Of a DNA stretch of 64,000 nucleotides, positions 37,640-49,200 are shown piece by piece. The notes below the pieces were generated by a model. It did no database searches and was not told the origin of the DNA. It saw nothing but the letters and a program-made list of their open reading frames with translations. This stretch comes from Pratylenchus scribneri (Eukaryota; Nematoda; Chromadorea; Rhabditida; Pratylenchidae). Position 1 is the first letter of the stretch, and each line of letters starts with the position of its first letter. Position numbers and translations under genes: made by a program. The stretch is taken from positions 372,001 through 436,000 of the forward strand of contig JAQSEB010000040.1 of assembly GCA_030063045.1 (NCBI GenBank), read 5' to 3'.

Positions 37640-38479
37640 CAGTGTTTTCATGATAGTGCTAATATGATATGATAATGATATGACAGTGATATGATAATGA
37701 TATGATAGTGATATGATAGCACTTTGACTATCATATCAGTATCATATCATTTTGAGAAATTTTCTATCATAAAAAAGTGATACTATCATGATAGTATCAT
37801 GATAGTTGAAAGCAGACAATTTTCAAAAAATTTTTTAAAATTTTGTCCATTTTTCAAAGAATTTCCAAAAAATTTTTCCAATTTTTGACTAAATTATTAT
37901 TCCTGGACCTTTATTGGCATTTTAAGCAATCTAATTTTCTCTTATGAAACTCTCTTTCTTAAATATTCATTAATGAATTTTTCATATACGATTCTGAATT
38001 AAATTTAAAAAATCCAAAATTTAAATAATTTAAAATTTGAAAAAATTTTTTGCATTGGATTGGAAGCTTCTGGAAGGATTGGGAAATTTTATATTGACCT
38101 TAAATATTTATTCAAATTTCTTCAAGCATTCCGGTAGAAAGTTTTTTTAGCCAATATTCTTTTAAAAAATGAAATCCAAATAAACTTATTTATGTAACAA
38201 ATGAAAATTATTTAATTTGGAAAGAAAATTTTGTTGAAATGTCGGTATAAAAATTTTTGACGATTTTGTAATATATTTTTCTCGGTTTTTTCTAAATGAT
38301 AATGATAGAAAAATGATATGATAATGATAGTGCTAATATGATATGATAATGATATAATAGTGATATGATAGTGATAATTGTCACTATCATTATCATATCA
38401 TATCATTTTGAATGATACCGTTTTGACTATCATATCACTATCATATCATTTTGAAAATTTTGGTATCATGAAAACACTG
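37640..38479. mobile_element. 840-bp hAT-like non-autonomous element with 8-bp TSD
   Basis: The element starts CAGTGTTTTCATGATA (37640-37655) and ends TATCATGAAAACACTG (38464-38479), a perfect 16-bp TIR. TTTCTGAT lies immediately outside on both sides (37632-37639 and 38480-38487), an exact 8-bp target duplication. CAGTG ends plus 8-bp duplications indicate hAT. Subterminal blocks (37,656-37,815 and 38,300-38,460) are rich in ATATGATAATG words in both orientations. The interior is AT-rich without a transposase frame. It interrupts a copy of the neighbouring repeat family, giving a nested insertion. Confidence 0.9.
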
Positions 38480-38617
38480 TTTCTGATTTATTATAATTCA
38501 AAAACTTCTTTTGAGGTAAAAAAAATTTAAAAAATGGGACAAAAAATTACCTTCCTTCATTAAGCTTACAAAATACGCCTTAATTTTCTTTAACTTTGTG
38601 AATTTAATTTGACAATA

Positions 38618-39084
38618 ATGAGTGATCGTCAAGTTTCGAATCCATTCAATTCCGTTGGCAAGAATGGAATTGCAATGCATATTGAAGAGGTAATTCAATT
38701 AATAAAAATATAAAATAATTTAAATTTACAAAAAAATAAGAATGAATTTCAAAGAAATATTTTAGAAATAGTTAACAAAAATATAAAGAAAATTGATAAA
38801 TTAAATTATCAAAATTTGGGAAAAAATAACTCAAAATTAAACGAAGATTATACAAATTAAATAATTTGCTACATTTTTTTATAGATGAAAACCGCCGATG
38901 GTACCTGCATGAAAAATGTGAAAGTTGGCTTCACTTGTCTTAAATGCCAAAAAATTGGTGAACGTTACCGCGCTGATGGGCCATATTGTGCGGAGCATTG
39001 TACACATCGCAAATGCAAGAGTGAGTCAGAAAGACAATTGTTTGTTATACCTATATTTTTAATTCATTTATAGGTGGGGTCTAG
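38618..39084 (+). CDS. Small cysteine-rich protein, 71 aa, 3 exons
   Basis: Exons 38618-38689, 38885-39020 and 39074-39084 join cleanly (phases 0 and 1), with donors gtaatt and gtgagt and acceptors ttatag and tttatag. The protein starts MSDRQVSNPFNSVGKNG and carries seven cysteines in its second half, including TCLKCQ, YCAEHC and RKCK, before ending SGV. There is no signal peptide, so it is probably intracellular. The paired Cys/His spacing could bind zinc, but no family is recognised. The start codon is only 138 bp from the right end of the 840-bp hAT-like element, so the promoter region has been altered by that insertion. Confidence 0.65.
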
Positions 39085-39348
39085 TATCGAGTCTGCTGCT
39101 TTTCTGTGTTCAGCCAGCATTCAACAATGAAACAAGAAAATGATGGATTTCATCGGATAGTTAAACTCTTTTGATATTTTAATATTCCAAAATTGATATC
39201 AAAATATAAATTGTTTGCCTTTATGGTTTTGATAGTAAATAAACTCATTATTATATTTTTTCAATAAAAAAATGTTTTCTATTAAAAATTTAAGAATTCA
39301 AAATGAAAATTTATTTTCTTCTGATAGAATAGCAGCAAAATTTCTTAT

Positions 39349-42300
39349 TCAATTATCAAAATAATTTCGCCAATTTGCCAGCCATTTAATCAAAATATAA
39401 TTTGTCCATCTCATCTCAATTTCTTCTTTGTCTTCAATTGTTCTAACCATACAATGTTCATCTTTGACAAGTTTTGGGTCATCTAAAGCCTCCATTCCTT
39501 CTAGATCAATGTATAATTTAATACATTTTTTCCACCATTGGGCGGCATTTTTTCCTTTTTTGCATAGATTTTCGTGGAAAGTGGTTTCGCTAAAACAAAA
39601 AGAATTTAATATAATATCATAAAATTAAGTCCAAACTCTAAAAAAGCCTATCTTTGAGCTTAAACATAATATATTCTTTAATTTATTTTATGCGAAAATA
39701 ATTATGCTACATTCATAAATTTTCGAAAATATTTATATATATTATCAAATATTTGTTTTCCAATTTCCATTGAAATTTATAATCTTGTCTATTAGAGTTA
39801 GAGTTGAAAAAAGGCGATTTAATAGAATGTCGGTTTAAATAAAACTCAGTTTTAGGTTTTGAAAAATGTCTGTTTTCGACTATTTTCGGTTATTTTGAAC
39901 AAATTTCCTAATTCATTTTGAAATTTTATCGTTTTTATTTCAGACCAAAACTGATTTTAGAAAATCTATTTAACCCTAATTCTGTCTCCTCTAGTATAAA
40001 ATAACAATTATTTCGATCAAACAACCTTATTCGATATTGAAAAATGCTCATTTTGCAGCCATCACTCTCTGGAAAAATCATTAACCTCAAATAATATTGC
40101 TTTTCTTCCCCATTTCTCATTAATAGGAAGTCACCGAAACATTGACGACCATCGAACATAATTATATCCATTTGATACTGAAATTTTAAAATTTATTAAT
40201 TATTTATTGTTAGATTTTAATAATATTTATATTTTTGGACATTCATAGAACTGTACCAGGCTTATGAATGAATATTCATTTGGAGAATTTTGCCCATTTG
40301 ATTTCAAGATTTGAACATTTTATATACAAAATTTTGGTAAATTCGCAATTACAGGAGGCATAAAAAAGTTTTATGCGATTTTGAATTATTTTCACTGATT
40401 TTGGTGGACAATGATATATTAGACAAGAATACACAATTTATGGAGGCTATGGACAGATGTATAAAAAATCGTCTTAAAATTTACATAATTATGAGCGAAA
40501 ATTGAAATCTGGTGAAAAAAAACATTAGCGCATTTTATTTTCTGATAAGTCTGTAGTCCAAATACAAATCATATTTGCGTAGCCTTTTCTTTTCATTTTT
40601 TTAAAAAGATCCAAATTCTAACTAAAATCTTTTTTTTATTATAATATTTATATTTAAAAAAGAAATATTCTCAACATTATTTTTTTAGTAATTTATCAAA
40701 TTTATTCCAGAGGTTTCAGTGAAAAATATATTATACTTCTACATATGTCTTACCATTTCCGGGCTTCGATAAAAGAATTCTTGCCAGCGCATCATATAGG
40801 TATTGATTTTATAAAATATCTCAATCCATCTATAGTTGAAATTATCACTATCATATATTTCTACTTTGTGATGATATGTGATATTACGGCGGTGATTAGC
40901 AAGGAAATCCTAAATTTATTAGAGTAATTAATCGATGAATAGAAATTAGGAGGATTTGTAGAAAAATGTTTATTTCTAAAGAAATTACCTCTATTAAATT
41001 TGTCAATAAATTTTCCCAGTAATCACAAAAACGGAAAACTTTGAGAATACGTTCAGGATTTTCCTGTGGATTATAGGCATAAAGCAATGGTAACAATTCC
41101 TCATTCAATAATATATTCATGTTGTTAGTTCGATAGTCCATAGCCAATAAGTCCATTTTAATTGTGCCATTTATATTACAAATTAATGCCTTCCATTCTG
41201 ACAAATTCGTCTGAAAATTAATAAGTTTTATTCGAATAGGGAAATGGTGATCATTCCTTGTTGAGCTTTTGTATATTTTTAACATTTTTATGCCGATTCT
41301 GATTATATTTTTTCTCTAATTATTTAATTTTTTAAGTTACAATATTTATATATTTTTTTCCTAATTTGAATTTTCCTATTGTAAGTGGAATTTATTGTCT
41401 CTTCCATTTCACATTAATTACCGTAATTCCCAATGTGGTCTTAAAAATCGAGAAAATTTGGAGTCTAACTCCTTATTTTGTGGACATTTTTGAAAAAAAT
41501 ATAGCTGATTGTTGAAATTTTGGGAACTTAAGAAAATGCAAAACATTTTTTTTAAAATTTCGCCAAATTAGTTAGGTGTCCTCAAAATCGAGATTAGGAA
41601 TTAATAGATTGTACGAAATTAAAATAGGTTTATGTTTTACTGTATGTATTATCAGTTATCACTTTCTATGTTTTAAAATAATGAAAATGAGAAAATATAA
41701 TTTTTTTTTAAAAAAAATTAATTTGCAACACGATTTTTATGGCAGAATATCTATTCCATAAAGAAGAATAGAACTTTGATTTAGGATTAGAATTAAAATA
41801 ACCCTAGTGGAAAAAACATTATTTAATTTATCATTAATCAATCTTAAATAAAATAGAAATAACCTGTAAATGTGAGGCTTTACATTTAAGTAGACTGAAT
41901 TGATGACAATGATTTGCCATCCTATTTAACAAATCCAATGATGGCCGATTGCTCCATTTATTAAGCAAAAATTTTACAAAATTGTCCATTTGTATTCGCA
42001 CACTTATTTCGGCAAATATTGAAGAAATTTTTGTATTTTGATAAGATTCCGGAGTGAATATCAGTTCGAGAAAGTTGAAAAGCTGAATTAAAATTAAATG
42101 AAAATTTATTAGCTGCTTTATTGCTATCTATTTTTTTATTTTTTAAAATCAAATTTCATAATTCTAATTTTATTACAGCATAAAATATCAAAAATTCATC
42201 TATAATCACAATTTTTTTATTTTTAACGTAACGAAATAATTTATTTACCTGTTTCCGCTGTTCTTCTAATTTGTTTTCATCAACATTGTCAAAAGGAGAA

Positions 42301-44021
42301 ATTTCTCCTTTTACAATGGGCGGCGATGATTTTTCTGCCCAAAATGGTGGCTCATCATCAAGAATGGAAAAATCTCGAATATGGATGAAAGGCAGTTCCA
42401 AATGTGCAAATAAATGTGCAATTTCATTACAGTTGGATGCTAGCGACATTTGTGCCACAAATTTGAATGGCGCTTTCATACTTTTTGGACTTGCCGATGA
42501 CGATCCATATCTGTTTATATTATTTAGATATATCATTTATTTTAAAAGATATTTATTATATAATTTTAACTTAGAGTATGATCAGAATAAATTTAATTGT
42601 ATAAATAAATACTGTGAATTTTCTTTTAAATTCTCATTCTCTAATAATTCCACACCTTTCGGGAATAATGAAAAATAATTCCCCACTCTCTAATAATTCC
42701 TTAATCCTTATTTTTATTAGATTAGTTATTTATATTGTGGAATTCTTTTTTGTGGTTATAGAATTATTAAAATAAAATTACTCAAAATTTATATTTAAAA
42801 AAATCTCCAAAAACAATTAAATTAACTAGATAAAATAAAAAATGAAAATTGAATTTTTTAAAAATGCTTAAGATAAAAAGAATTTTGATGAAGAAAATGT
42901 GACATTTCTTTTGCTTGATCACTTTGTATTTTTCACTCTTTCCCAGTCTTTTTTTCAAAGATATTGAAAAATAATGCTTCTCTCTCTAAAAATTTCACCC
43001 TTTTCGGAAGGTTGAAAAATAATTAAGGTATTAAAAAAGGTATTTATGATAAAAATTTACCAACCTTTTTTTGAAACATTTCTTCCTTTCAAATAAATAT
43101 GTTTCATCTTGTTCAAAATGTGGATCATGTATAAATTTGGTGACTTCAATATTAGAATATTTGTAGCCATTATCTTCATGAATAACCCATTCTTTATCAG
43201 GACAATTTATATGTGCTCTATTCTCGAATATTTCTACAATTCTATAGCATTTTTCCATTGCGTTCAAATTTTCATTGAGAGTCTAAAATATAAATTATAG
43301 TTAAAAAAATTATTTAATGAATTTTTATCATTTTAAGTTTTTAATAAGTATATAGAAATAAAATTTTTATATTTTCATATCTAAATTACTAATTTGACTG
43401 ATTTAAAATAATTCAAATTTTGGATAAAACATTTTTAATATTAATGGATATTGCTTGAAATATCTATAAAAAAATAAAAATATAATAATAGGCATATAAT
43501 TGAATGTATAATTATTTTTAGATTACTTTCAAATTAATATATACATATTTATAATTATTCGAATTTATTTAATTTGATATTTTCCATTTTACTGCTAAAA
43601 AATATTTTAATATAATTTAAATTTATTTATTTGAAAAATACTATTTAAGAAAATTTATTTAAATAGATTATTTTAATAAAAAATTTTAACAAGACTATTA
43701 ATATACATTGTCATTGCCATAATCATCAAATGGACGAATTCCAAGCCATTTAGTGAATCTATAAAATTCATTCCAATTTTCATATTGAAATGCCAAAAGT
43801 GGATTTTCCCAATCATATATGCAAAGACCGGCCCAGAGTTGACCGTCATTTTGATTTATCCAAATGGCCATATTCGCTTGAGCATATGGATGTTCGGGGA
43901 AATATTGTTGAATTAGTTGATGAAATAATGGATGGAGTAGTGCAAGTCGAAAGAGTTGAGGACGAGAGAAGAAAACCAAAATTTGTATCCAATCATCTTC
44001 GCATATTTGTATGATTGACAT
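39349..44021 (-). CDS. F-box-like nematode protein, 611 aa, 8 exons
   Basis: Exons on the minus strand: 44021-43707, 43282-43065, 42510-42249, 42082-41864, 41210-40989, 40909-40754, 40177-39975 and 39589-39349 (stop TGA at 39351-39349). All junctions are GT-AG and phases agree throughout (1,836 nt including stop). The N-terminus has MSIIQICEDDWIQILVFFSR followed by PQLFRLALLHPLFHQLIQQY, a pattern typical of F-box helices in nematode families that recruit substrates to SCF ubiquitin ligases. The remainder (for example FKFVAQMSLASNCNEIAHLF and YNPQENPERILKVFRFCDYW) resembles the large, poorly characterised tails of such proteins and has no catalytic motif. The F-box call rests on the N-terminal pattern only. 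Introns contain no other gene. Confidence 0.65.
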
Positions 44022-44518
44022 TTTTAATCTGAAAATTATTTTAAATTTTTATCTTATAAAAATTACTATTATCATTCTATGAGAAAATCGCCCCATGTTT
44101 TAAATTATACCTATATTGTATAGAGCCGATATTTGCTTTTTGGACTATTATTTAGCAGCATTAATCCTTTATTGAAATTTTTGAGCAAATAAATTTTTGT
44201 AAAATATTATTTAGATAATTGGAAAATTTTACTTACTATGTAAAACAATTTTTAATAATTATTTTAATAAAATTCTTGCACGTATATCAGAATTATTTTA
44301 AATTAGCATTAATTATTAATTTCAAGTTAATTTAAATTGTTTCAGATATTTCTTTTAATTTCATAAATCATAAATTTGTATAATTCATCTATTTATTTAA
44401 GGGATAATCAGGATAAATACTAAATACTGTAAAATTTTTCATATTAGAAATGGTAAAACTGTATTATTTTCTTTTTTATATAATTTTAGTTAATATCTGA
44501 CAATTAGACAAAAATAAT

Positions 44519-44800
44519 TTAATTATTTACTTTGGGGATAAATTTAACGGAGAATAGAAAATGAGCTAAAATAAGTGGGGAAATGAGTAATGTCCATGTC
44601 CTCTGCCACTTGCTTTCGGTTGTCAATGCCAATGCCCATGCCCATACCCAATAGCCAGTAGCTATGCCGGTCAATAATATTGATTTTGTTGAGGAAATGT
44701 TGCAGAAGGCGAGACTCACCCAAAAAAGAGTGCTTTGCTCTGCTCTATGTCCAATGCCTATGGAAATTTTGGCATCGTTTTGCCTCGTTCATTTTGCATA
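44519..44800. other. Coding-like island, possible small gene of uncertain strand
   Basis: This stretch is distinctly less AT-rich than its surroundings. The minus strand is open from about 44,790 to 44,519 and would encode a peptide with two hydrophobic stretches (SILLTGIATGYWVWAWALAL and TLLISPLILAHFLFSV), but it lacks an ATG in a good position. The plus strand offers a 52-codon ORF beginning MPVNNIDFVEEMLQKARLTQ near 44,663. Neither has a clear partner exon. It may be a remnant or a single exon of an unrecognised gene. Confidence 0.25.
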
Positions 44801-46070
44801 TTAATTATTATGAATTATAGAATTGATGTAGTTTGATGTTAAAATTTATGTAAAGATAAATGTTTATTTTTTGAAGTTAATGAATAGGTTTGGCAATTGC
44901 TAATTACAATATATTAATATTCATATTCTACTATATAAAGCATAAACTCAATACTCAATATAAAGTATATTTAATTTATAAAGAATAATTTTAAAAATTT
45001 CTGTCATTTCATCGGCATTAAAGATTTAGAGAATCGGGCTTCAATGAAATTGAAATTACCATAGGCAAATTTTTTATGGTTTCAATTTCGAGTTTCGACT
45101 CAATGGAGAACCTTAACTTTTCTTTTTTCAAATTTCTTCGTGACATATTTTTCCTTCAAGGCTCAAAATTTTCACAAATTCTAGCTCATCTCGATGAGAG
45201 GAATAAAATGGAATATCATAAATTAATATAACTCAAAGACGAGCAGATACCAAATATTTGCCAGAATTTCACTCAATAAATAATTTGGAATAAAGCAAAA
45301 TGCAAATTAATAAAAGATAGGAATAAAGACGATGGATTTTTTTAATTGTAAAATATTCTATCAAAATTTATATAAGCGATTTATATCCACAATAAAAAAG
45401 CATCATTTTTAAAAATATAAACTTTTAATAAATAATAAATAAATTATTCAGAATAATATTTAAAATTATATTAAGAATCAGGAATTATTATTTTTACAAT
45501 TTTTCTATTTAATATATTTGCAAAATTTTTTAATAATAATTTCTCCTTCATCGGAAATTGTCATTTTGATTTTTAAGTGATTATTCTTAAAAAATTGTCG
45601 GGAAATATCTTCTTTAAAAAAAATTGGTTGGAAAAGAGAGGCTTAAAAGACCGCTAAATTAAGACAGAGATTTTCTAGAAAATCAGAGTGCCGCTAGCAG
45701 GAATAAAATTTACTATTTATTCGTGCAAAAATGTAAAATAATTTCCTTCCTCGAAATTGTCGTATTAGAATTTGCTTTTTAAGACATAAATTTGATAATG
45801 TGCCAAAGGTCAATTGAATTAAAGACATATCCTGTTTTAGAAGTCTCTTATAAAATGAAAAATATTTGCCAAAAAAAATTAAATTCCAAAAAATCTATAA
45901 TTATTAAATAGTAAATAAATAATTGCACTTAATTTTTAAAAAAATTAATTATTATTTGCCATAAATCCATAATCCTCTACAAAGAAAACAATTTTATTTT
46001 TTTATTATAATTATTAAATAAAATAGAGATTATATAATATAAAATTGAAAAATTTGTAAATGATTCCATC
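44801..46070. other. AT-rich intergenic region
   Basis: No ORF of note. A short palindrome-like 'ctcatctcgatgag' occurs near 45,183 and recalls the 'ctcatcgagacgc' core of the inverted repeats at 37.2-37.5 kb, possibly a relic of the same family. Confidence 0.4.
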
Positions 46071-46074
46071 TACA

Positions 46075-46255
46075 CTGCCGTCATTTTTAATTGCCAGCTC
46101 ATCGTTTATTTCATTCTAAATTCGTTCATTTTAGATTAATCATTCTCATTTGGTTTTATTTTAATTCTCCATTTCATTTTTCAAAAAAATATTAATAAAT
46201 TGTACAATTTCATTTTGTTTAATTTATTAAAATAAATTATTTTTCAGAGGTCAAA
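46075..46255 (+). promoter_or_regulatory. Conserved upstream region and spliced-leader acceptor of the left cathepsin copy
   Basis: Over about 180 bp upstream of the start codon this region aligns with the reverse complement of 58,330-58,515 upstream of the right cathepsin copy. The best-conserved stretches are 'tgccgtcatttt', 'cattctcatttggttttatt' and 'aaataaattatttttcagag'. The last ends in an AG (46246-46247) nine bases before the ATG, with no upstream coding exon, as expected for a trans-splicing acceptor. The shared block is a candidate promoter. Confidence 0.55.
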
Positions 46256-49200
46256 ATGCCCGCATTTCAAGTGGGAATTTTGGCCGAATGGCGTCCAATT
46301 CCTTGGGATCAACGCCACGGAGTTCGCCTCTCATTTTATGTTTTCCTCCAAATTTGTTTGGTATTGATGATGGCAACCATGCGTTTGGAGAAAGTTGATG
46401 CCGATACAGGGTAATATATAAATATATATTGTATATAAATGTTTATTATTTTCAATATTGAAAAATAATTTAAAAACTATCGAAAATACATTATTAAAAT
46501 GGTAAAATTTTTATCAAGTTTTATTTTTTTAAAAAAAATAATTTTCTACTATTTTTAAATTTATATTTTCATTCGATCCAATTTTTGCCAATTCTCTCAT
46601 TAATAAATGTTCAAAAAAATATATTTGTATTTTAATTTATTTTATTTATAGCAATGCTCATCAGCAAATTGAAGCATTTGTGGGAAATGAAAATAAACAA
46701 TCTTTTGTCTTTAATAAGGCTCAGATTGGCAATAAAACTCAATCATCCGATGTTTTGGAGGAAAAAGCTGCTGCTGGTGGAATGAAGGAAAAGCATGGAA
46801 CGCCATCCCGATCCCGAGTGAAAAAGAAGGAAAATGCTGATGAAGATGTGAAAATAACCGATGGAAAAACAAAAGGGTTGAACAATGGAATTATTGCAAA
46901 AGCGCCGCAACATATTGCTGAAAAGGTGGGGATAATTACTGCTGATCCCTATAATTTTGATATGCAGTCAACAGATGACGCAAAACACAAGAAGAGGGAA
47001 GTTCCCATTGGTGGTTTTGGCATACGTCTTAGCAAACCTGAATTATGCAACGAAGATTGTGCTTTCTTGATTAAAAATGAATTGAATGAACCTGACATTG
47101 ATTCTTCCACCACGAAACAATTGTAAGATTTTTGGGAAAAGAATATAAAAGTTGATATTCAATTTGATAAAATTTTATTTTTATGAGCGTTTATTATAAA
47201 ATTATTAGGATTTTTGATTGATGAATAGTTAAAAAAATTATTAACTTAAAAAAATTATAAAAGGACATTTTAGTTTTTTCAATTTCAAATAAATTCGATA
47301 TTTGGGGTCTATAAATAAATTTCCATCTTCTTATTGTTAGACATAATTAAAATTTAAAACCGCTAATGATTTTTTACTTATTTTAAAGAATTTAACAATT
47401 TTAATTTAATTATTATAAAAAAATTTATTTCTCTTTATTTATTTTAAAAAACAGTCATATTCGTTGATTCTAACATTAATTTTCCATTAGTAAATTTACT
47501 TATTTTACCAGCCTCTACATTTGTTATCCATCGATTTACGATGTCAAAGGATTTGGACTCTCGAAAATAGCGGGTCGTTTCCAACTGAAGCAGGCAAAAT
47601 CGGATGATAAATTGTGTGACATTTGCAAAGATTGCGATACAGATCGCGCAAATTGGCATGGAATAAAATTGAATTGGGAGAAAGATTTGGTTACAATTGA
47701 ATCATCACTTTGGGAAGGAAGGTTAAAAATTTTGAAAATATTAATTTATATATGAATTAAAACATTTTTAGTAAAATTATAACTGAAATGGTCAAGAATC
47801 AATTTGGCGGAAATATTTACAATTTTTTGGATGCATTATTTGAAGAGAGAGGCGATAACTCGAAAGATATTTTTTGGGGTCAATTATTTGATAATTTACA
47901 TAATTTATTATTAATATTTAGCTGGAGGTGAACTACACTTTTTTGAATAATCCGGCAACAATTGAAGATGGAGCTTTCTTTCGAGATTTTAATGAAAATG
48001 AAATTGATGCGATCATTTTGCTTCATTTGGATATTTCGGCATCATTAAATTATGTGAATATGCATCAAAATGAGCAAAATGCATTCAGTATTTGGTTTAA
48101 TTATTTTTATGTGCCAAATCCTCGTCTGTTATATACACTTGATAAACAAACACGTTTGAAAATATGTCAGGAAGAAGTGGATGCATTTAATAGAGAAGCG
48201 GGAGAATTTTCGGTAAATTGCAAAACAAGTATTTTTGAAAGGAAAAAATATAATCAACCATTAATAAATATATGTACATAAAATATTTTTTTTAAATTTA
48301 AAAGGTAAGTTTAAAGCTAAATCAATATACATTTGAATATTAGAAAATTAAAAACAATTTTCTATTTAAGTTAATTTGTTTTTAAATAGTTTGTAATCAT
48401 AATTTAATTCACTTACAATTAAACAAATATAATTTTTGGAAATTTAATTTTTAAAATATATAAAATAATTAAATTTACAGTTACAGTTACTTCTGAATTC
48501 TAATTTCAGTACAAACTTAATGAACGATTCTGCCTTATGATCTTATGAATGAGACGGAGAAAAAAAATCTTTTTGGTGTATTACCCGATCCTCCAAGCCC
48601 AGAGGGCCAAAACCAGACTTGGGGAGGCGAAACCGCAACTGGTCCATTGCCATATCCGAAACCTGAAACTCTCGAAGAGGAGAAGAAAAAATACAACATT
48701 TTCTATACAATTAAAAGGACTAAAAAGTATGGCATAAACCCTTCAAATCGATGGAAACGCCAAGTCGAAGAAAAATGCAAAATTTCTATATTCGATGTTC
48801 GAGAAAAATTTTCCAAATGCCGTCCATAGTATGTCATATTAAATTTTGAACCTATTTTTTAATTATTGGTTACATGTAGAGAATTATTATTTTTATTTTA
48901 TTTTTGAATTAAAATATGTTTAACAATATTGGAATGTTAAGCTAATGTTTACCTTACAATTAAATTAAAGTTAAAAGACTGGGGAAGGTAATAAAATAAA
49001 GAAATAACATTAGGCCATCGTTATTCTCAAATTTTCTTTATTTTAAATATCATATTCATACTATGATTTATATTTATAAAAAAAATATTGAAAATTTATT
49101 AATAAAATATTTTTAATAATTTATTTAATTATATTAAATTAAGCATTTTGCATAAATAGAACAAAGGGAATTGCAATAACATATGGGCAATTGTAACAGC

